From positions 1-9,325 of the forward strand of contig JALZUH010000119.1 of the NCBI GenBank assembly GCA_023301645.1: 9,325 bases of DNA, read 5' to 3'. The notes under the pieces are model-generated. The model did not search any database, had not been told where the DNA came from, and saw nothing but the letters and a program-made list of their open reading frames with translations. Both the position numbers and the translations under genes were made by a program. The stretch is from Akkermansiaceae bacterium (GTDB lineage Bacteria > Verrucomicrobiota > Verrucomicrobiia > Verrucomicrobiales > Akkermansiaceae). Shown here piece by piece: positions 5,497 through 9,325 of the stretch (position 1 is the stretch's first letter; each line of letters starts with the position of its first letter).

Positions 5497-7128
5497 ATGC
5501 CTATCTTTCAAAAAGATTTACGATTCTTTCTTAAGATTACAGCCGTCATGGCGATGGGCTTGATACTGATCATCGCAGCACTGATCAATATCGACCCGAT
5601 TAGAGAAAACTATTTGGTCAATTACCCATCTCTAGTTCACTGGGCGCTGAGTGTCTACCCGATAGTCACCATCATCATCGGCCTCACCCTGATTGCCCGC
5701 ATCAGCGCATCTGAGCGCACCTACAAGACCAATATTTTCCTGCATGCTCTGCCCGTTGCCCCCACCCGAGCCTTTATCGCACGATGGTCGAGCCTATGGA
5801 TCACACTCACCCTTTATACCGCCGTCCTATTTACCAGCATGGTCATGTTGTCGTATCGCTCTGTAGCCATAGACTCGGGCGCGCTTTTTCAGCTTAGCTG
5901 CTATCTCATCACCCACATCACACTGATCACCTCGGTGTGCCTGCTTTTTGAAAAGTGCGGACGCTTCCGTATGATCGCCTATATCGCAGCGGCCGTCGCC
6001 TATAGTGGCAACCTCATCCCACCTTTGATGAAGGCCTTAGGTGCCCATAGGAGCCTCATTAGTGACAAGTTTAGCCTATTGACAAGCACGAGCTGGGACC
6101 ACCAAACGATCTTTTCCTACTTAGCCATTGCTGCCGCCCTCACCTTTATCTCCCTTACTATTCAGGCTCTCAGCTGGAGTGGCATCCCTCGAAAGCTATC
6201 CTTTAAAGAAAAATACATCACCATCATGACCATCATGCTTGGACTTGTCTGGGCCGTTTCTCAAATCACCTCACCGACAACACTCAGCTTACCCAAAGAA
6301 GATTTTTCTCCCCAGCATACCCTTTACCAAAAGCAACTATCAGGTGGCGAGCTGCCTGAAGCGCTCAACATCCCACTGAGCATTGTCAACCCGGGAGAAT
6401 ACCCACTCAATAAGCGCACCAAAGCCCAGCTCGAAAAACTCATCGACACCCTCACCCCCGAGCTGCGCCGTCTCATTAGCTCATACCCATCACTCCTCAA
6501 GAGCGACGGCATAACTCTCCTCCTTACCAAAGGCCCACTGAGCACCGTCTACCACGAAGAAACAGCCATCATCGCCATCCCTCTTGACGCCCTAGGTCGA
6601 CTTGCATCAGCCAAATCTAGAGCCTCGCTCCGAGACAGACTACTCTTCGATTGGCTTGAGCAGACCTGTGGTTCTCATCTACCCCTCTTTGCCAAGTCGA
6701 CTAACCTCGACCTCATCTACGGAGGCCTCCCAGGCAAGGAAATCACCTCAGCCCAAGCATCAAAAATCGCGACCAATACCGACCAGCTACGTGCACTCTA
6801 CACCCATATCGAGCATAGTGCCGCTCATGACTGGCTGGCATGGCATGATTTCGGCGCTGATCTACCTAGCTTAGTGGCAGCGTGGACGCTAGAGTCCATG
6901 GAGGAGCAGCTAGGCCGAGAGAGCTTCCTCGCATGGATTCACGCTCACATAATCGCCAAGGGCTCCCATCACGATGATCCCACTCTCGCCCCACTTATTG
7001 GCGCATCAGTCCTCTCAGATGAAGCCCTCCAGTCCGTCGACTTCTCCATTGTCAAATCGAGTGTCCTCGCCCAGCTCAAGACCACTATCGCAAACCACCA
7101 GCGCAGGGAAAACTCTACAGCTAAGTAA
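5497..7128 (+). CDS. ABC-2 permease with C-terminal degenerate (catalytically dead) peptidase-like domain
   Basis: This is a 543-residue membrane protein. Six membrane segments (about 14-32, 50-68, 97-117, 130-151, 157-176, 207-226) form an ABC-2 type core; the motif SASERTYKTNIFLHALPV (70-87) after segment 2 is the cytoplasmic helix typical of ABC-2 permeases. A basic linker (231-239) and a seventh segment (241-257) lead to a soluble domain of about 285 residues, predicted to be outside the membrane. That domain follows the layout of the partner's peptidase: RDRLLFDWLEQT (379-390) matches RDTLLSTIAHEI (402-413) of the partner, and LIYGG (406-410) matches LLHEG. By this alignment HEXXH is EQTCG and the third ligand is Gly, so zinc binding is lost. 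It lies 69 nt after the ATPase gene and 2 nt before the second permease gene, so the two permeases are probably translationally coupled. Substrate unknown. ATG 5497 opens directly onto the first helix. Confidence 0.87.
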   Translation: MPIFQKDLRFFLKITAVMAMGLILIIAALINIDPIRENYLVNYPSLVHWALSVYPIVTIIIGLTLIARISASERTYKTNIFLHALPVAPTRAFIARWSSLWITLTLYTAVLFTSMVMLSYRSVAIDSGALFQLSCYLITHITLITSVCLLFEKCGRFRMIAYIAAAVAYSGNLIPPLMKALGAHRSLISDKFSLLTSTSWDHQTIFSYLAIAAALTFISLTIQALSWSGIPRKLSFKEKYITIMTIMLGLVWAVSQITSPTTLSLPKEDFSPQHTLYQKQLSGGELPEALNIPLSIVNPGEYPLNKRTKAQLEKLIDTLTPELRRLISSYPSLLKSDGITLLLTKGPLSTVYHEETAIIAIPLDALGRLASAKSRASLRDRLLFDWLEQTCGSHLPLFAKSTNLDLIYGGLPGKEITSAQASKIATNTDQLRALYTHIEHSAAHDWLAWHDFGADLPSLVAAWTLESMEEQLGRESFLAWIHAHIIAKGSHHDDPTLAPLIGASVLSDEALQSVDFSIVKSSVLAQLKTTIANHQRRENSTAK

Positions 7129-7130
7129 CG

Positions 7131-9173
7131 ATGAATACGCAATCAATCCAACTTATCTTCTCACTGAGTCGGAGCTTCTTTACCAAGCTCTTTGTCGAGC
7201 TACTATTACCAGCTAGCTTGTTTTTCGCCTTCGGCGCACTTGCCTTTAACCTCCTCGGTGAGCGCCTTGGTATACCAGACCCCCTTATCCTCGCAGTTTA
7301 TATATTCACTCTCATCATTTCCACCCACGCACTCGGCTATAAGGTGAGCCAAGATGACTTTGATTCCAATGCCGTCTTATTTCTCGAATCTCTACCTATT
7401 GGCAGAGGGGTTGTGTTCATCGCTCGCTTCATCGCAGCCTACTTCATCCTCTTGCTCATAGCTGCTGCCTGCTACCTATGTCTGAGCTTCATCATGCCCG
7501 AAGAGCTTCCTGCCAATAGCTATAACTACCATCAGACTACGGGGATGCATCATTGGATTATTGGCGCATTTTTTGCCATCTCACTCACCACCTTAATCGC
7601 CTCATTCACCCGTATGGCGACAGTCATCATCCTTGTCTTTTACCTCACGGTGACAATCTCAGGAGCGATGCTCAACAGCACTTTTGTGCTCCTTATTCCA
7701 TCCGTCATCTTAATAGAAGACACCCATTTAGTTCCGCAAACTTACTGGATACTCGCCATCTATGGCTGCGTTTTCCTAATACTCTCACTCTTATTATTCA
7801 GACTACGTGTCACTAGCCTGATCAAAGGCTCATCTAGATCAAAGCCATCGAAACCAAAAGCACCCCGATCAAAGCTCAAGATCCTACTCATCATCGTAGC
7901 GTCTGTCGTGAGCCTTGTCATCGCCGCCATTGCCTTCATCACCTACAATGTCCTAAAAGATACCACCAATAGCAGCACAGAGCACGCCGGCCATAGTCAT
8001 CATAGCAGCCCAATCCAGCAAGACAGCAATGACACCCTAGATAGCCAAGGTGTCAAACATGCTTCTAGCGCTGATGAAAACGTCCTCTACCGATCCACAC
8101 TTGAGAACTTCATCATTCAATTCCCCAAGCAACACAGCCGTTCACTCAAGCCAGTCCTCGGAAAACTCACCACCATCGACCAAAACGTGCGCCAGCTCAT
8201 CGGCCCAGACATCGCTGCTGAAACAATCGAGGTCATCTTTACAAATGAACTTCCCTCCCACGCGGCAGGAGTGATGAATGGCAATACGATTCGTATTGGC
8301 ATCACAGGCATCGACACCAAGGATAAGCAAAAGAGAGACACCCTCCTCAGCACGATTGCCCACGAAATCGCGCACGTATATATTGAAAAGCTCAGCCAGT
8401 CCTTCGCCTCAGCCCGCTTCAAGCACGATGGCAAACTACTGCATGAAGGGTGTGCTGAATGGATTGCCTCGAAGCTCTATCCTCAGCACGACGGCTCCCT
8501 CTCAGCCTTTAAGGCATTCCGCGGCTCCCTTATCTGGAGTGAATTCGATATCAATGACACCTTTAATAATAACTCATTAAGCGATCACTGGGGCATGGAG
8601 GCCGTCTACGTTGTCGGCCCGATGTTTATCGACGCCATCATTACATCAGGCGAGCACGAGTGTCGTATCGCTGACATACTCAACGCCTATGTCGATACTT
8701 ACCAAAAAAACACCAAAGACACCTTCCTCTGGCCAGAAATCCTTAGCCAGCTAGAGCGCAACATCCCCACCCTTGAGGAGCGTTTCTACGCCCAGCTCGA
8801 TGCCTTTAAAAATAGCAACACGACCATCCCCAAAGAGCTGACAGGAACACCGCCTGTGGAATACCGAATCAATGACGGGGTGTTCGAATTCCGCCTATCA
8901 AAAAACATTCCCGACCATCTCTATGCCTACATCATGATCGCAAAAAACTCGAGTTTCATGGGATACGAACAGCTAGAACTCAGCAACACCACCACAGCTC
9001 GCTATCGCCAGCAAGGTGTGCACTCAAACACACTAGTAGCTAGACTCTTCATGGCCGAAACCTCTGACCTAGATGACAGCTATATTTCCTCACGCCCATA
9101 CAGCCTCCTTAATAAGAAGAATACCAACTGGCTCCCACTCAATGCTCTAGGTGAAATAATACCAGACGAGTAA
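7131..9173 (+). CDS. ABC-2 permease fused to gluzincin-type zinc metallopeptidase domain
   Basis: This is a 680-residue membrane protein. Six or seven hydrophobic segments (about 21-43, 50-70, 92-121, 140-160, 163-195, 205-224) make an ABC-2 core with the cytoplasmic motif DDFDSNAVLFLESLPI (75-90). A Lys/Arg-rich linker (232-250) and a further segment (251-273) place the rest outside the membrane. A His-rich stretch (H285, H288, H290, H291) precedes the peptidase. The peptidase has TIAHEIAHVYIEKL (408-421) with ligands H411 and H415 and base E412, LLHEGCAEW (436-444) with E439 as likely third ligand, and YVVGPMF (493-499) resembling the M1-like Y-x-x-G-x-x-F. It should be an active zinc peptidase, probably acting at the outer face of the inner membrane. 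Residues 570-680 look like a beta-rich end domain. It begins 2 nt after the stop of the first permease, its presumed dimer partner. The substrate is unknown. Confidence 0.9.
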   Translation: MNTQSIQLIFSLSRSFFTKLFVELLLPASLFFAFGALAFNLLGERLGIPDPLILAVYIFTLIISTHALGYKVSQDDFDSNAVLFLESLPIGRGVVFIARFIAAYFILLLIAAACYLCLSFIMPEELPANSYNYHQTTGMHHWIIGAFFAISLTTLIASFTRMATVIILVFYLTVTISGAMLNSTFVLLIPSVILIEDTHLVPQTYWILAIYGCVFLILSLLLFRLRVTSLIKGSSRSKPSKPKAPRSKLKILLIIVASVVSLVIAAIAFITYNVLKDTTNSSTEHAGHSHHSSPIQQDSNDTLDSQGVKHASSADENVLYRSTLENFIIQFPKQHSRSLKPVLGKLTTIDQNVRQLIGPDIAAETIEVIFTNELPSHAAGVMNGNTIRIGITGIDTKDKQKRDTLLSTIAHEIAHVYIEKLSQSFASARFKHDGKLLHEGCAEWIASKLYPQHDGSLSAFKAFRGSLIWSEFDINDTFNNNSLSDHWGMEAVYVVGPMFIDAIITSGEHECRIADILNAYVDTYQKNTKDTFLWPEILSQLERNIPTLEERFYAQLDAFKNSNTTIPKELTGTPPVEYRINDGVFEFRLSKNIPDHLYAYIMIAKNSSFMGYEQLELSNTTTARYRQQGVHSNTLVARLFMAETSDLDDSYISSRPYSLLNKKNTNWLPLNALGEIIPDE

Positions 9174-9201
9174 GCGCAATAGAATAGCTAGTTAGGGCTC
9201 A

Positions 9202-9231
9202 TTGAGCTAAATCAGCAAAGACTGATATAAT
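9202..9231 (+). promoter_or_regulatory. Sigma70-type promoter for the gene at the right edge
   Basis: A perfect -10 box TATAAT (9226-9231) lies 18 nt after TTGAGC (9202-9207), which matches four of six -35 bases. Transcription would begin near 9238 and give a leader of about 64 nt before ATG 9302. It is in the gap after the transporter genes, where no strong terminator is visible; only a bulged hairpin TTAG-gg-CTC/GAG-CTAA at about 9192-9210 without a T-tract overlaps the -35 box. Confidence 0.5.
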
Positions 9232-9301
9232 TTTTCACGCTAGCTAGGCTAGATTTCTGATAGAATAAATAATCGGCAAGCGTATTGAACCTAATAAAGC
9301 T

Positions 9302-9325
9302 ATGAAATTAAAATTACTACTTGCC
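9302..9325 (+). CDS. Start of a further gene, probably a secreted or membrane protein (partial)
   Basis: Only eight codons are in the window: Met-Lys-Leu-Lys-Leu-Leu-Leu-Ala. Two lysines followed by a run of leucines is what the start of a signal peptide looks like. It is preceded by a TATAAT promoter about 70 nt upstream and by no clear Shine-Dalgarno sequence. Nothing can be said about function, and the frame is only supported by its start codon and its signal-peptide character. Confidence 0.4.

Noticed and set aside
7553..7816. Plus-strand open frame inside the second permease
   Set aside because: It lies in another frame within a membrane-protein gene and has the His/Pro/Leu-rich composition expected of such shadows.
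9240..9256. Repeated GCTAG/CTAG motifs in the right intergenic gap
   Set aside because: The same tetramer occurs in many places in the window, inside genes too, so it looks like local composition and not a specific element.

Overview
The window looks like chromosomal DNA of a Verrucomicrobiota-type bacterium with roughly balanced GC. The best taxonomic clue is the 145-residue protein at 3461-3898. It carries the conserved motifs of the Minf_1886 family, which is known from Verrucomicrobia and Planctomycetes. Nearly all genes lack a Shine-Dalgarno sequence at the chosen start, and one promoter sits so close to its gene that a leaderless mRNA is predicted. No rRNA, tRNA, CRISPR array, transposase, phage gene or plasmid function was seen.

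Layout. The first 2.2 kb is a two-gene minus-strand unit. It encodes a small membrane-anchored protein (1484-2221) followed, after 24 bp, by a secreted protein of 480 aa (17-1459) that looks like a catalytically dead zinc peptidase. Everything else reads on the plus strand. An orphan moaE (molybdopterin synthase large subunit) lies at 2404-2844. A 220-bp gap with four GGTTAWT half-sites follows, and then a small RRM RNA-binding protein (3065-3340) with a strong intrinsic terminator. Next comes a pair of conserved genes of unknown function: the Minf_1886 family protein and a YcxB-like membrane protein.

The right half (4477-9173) is the most interesting part. It is a three-gene ABC-2 type transporter unit with one ATPase and two permeases. 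Each permease has an ABC-2 membrane core, a basic cytoplasmic linker, one more membrane segment and a large soluble C-terminal domain predicted to lie outside the membrane. In the second permease this domain is a gluzincin-type zinc peptidase with an intact HEIAH motif, a downstream HEG motif and a YxxG motif. In the first permease the same layout can be traced, but every zinc ligand and the catalytic glutamate are replaced. The parts suggest a heterodimeric exporter carrying one active and one dead peptidase domain. The substrate is unknown. ABC-2 permeases fused to M1-type peptidases are a known architecture, mainly annotated in Bacteroidetes. The active/inactive pairing and the short, divergent peptidase domain are what deserve attention here.

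The window closes with a good promoter (about 9202-9231) and the first eight codons of a further plus-strand gene that begins like a signal peptide.
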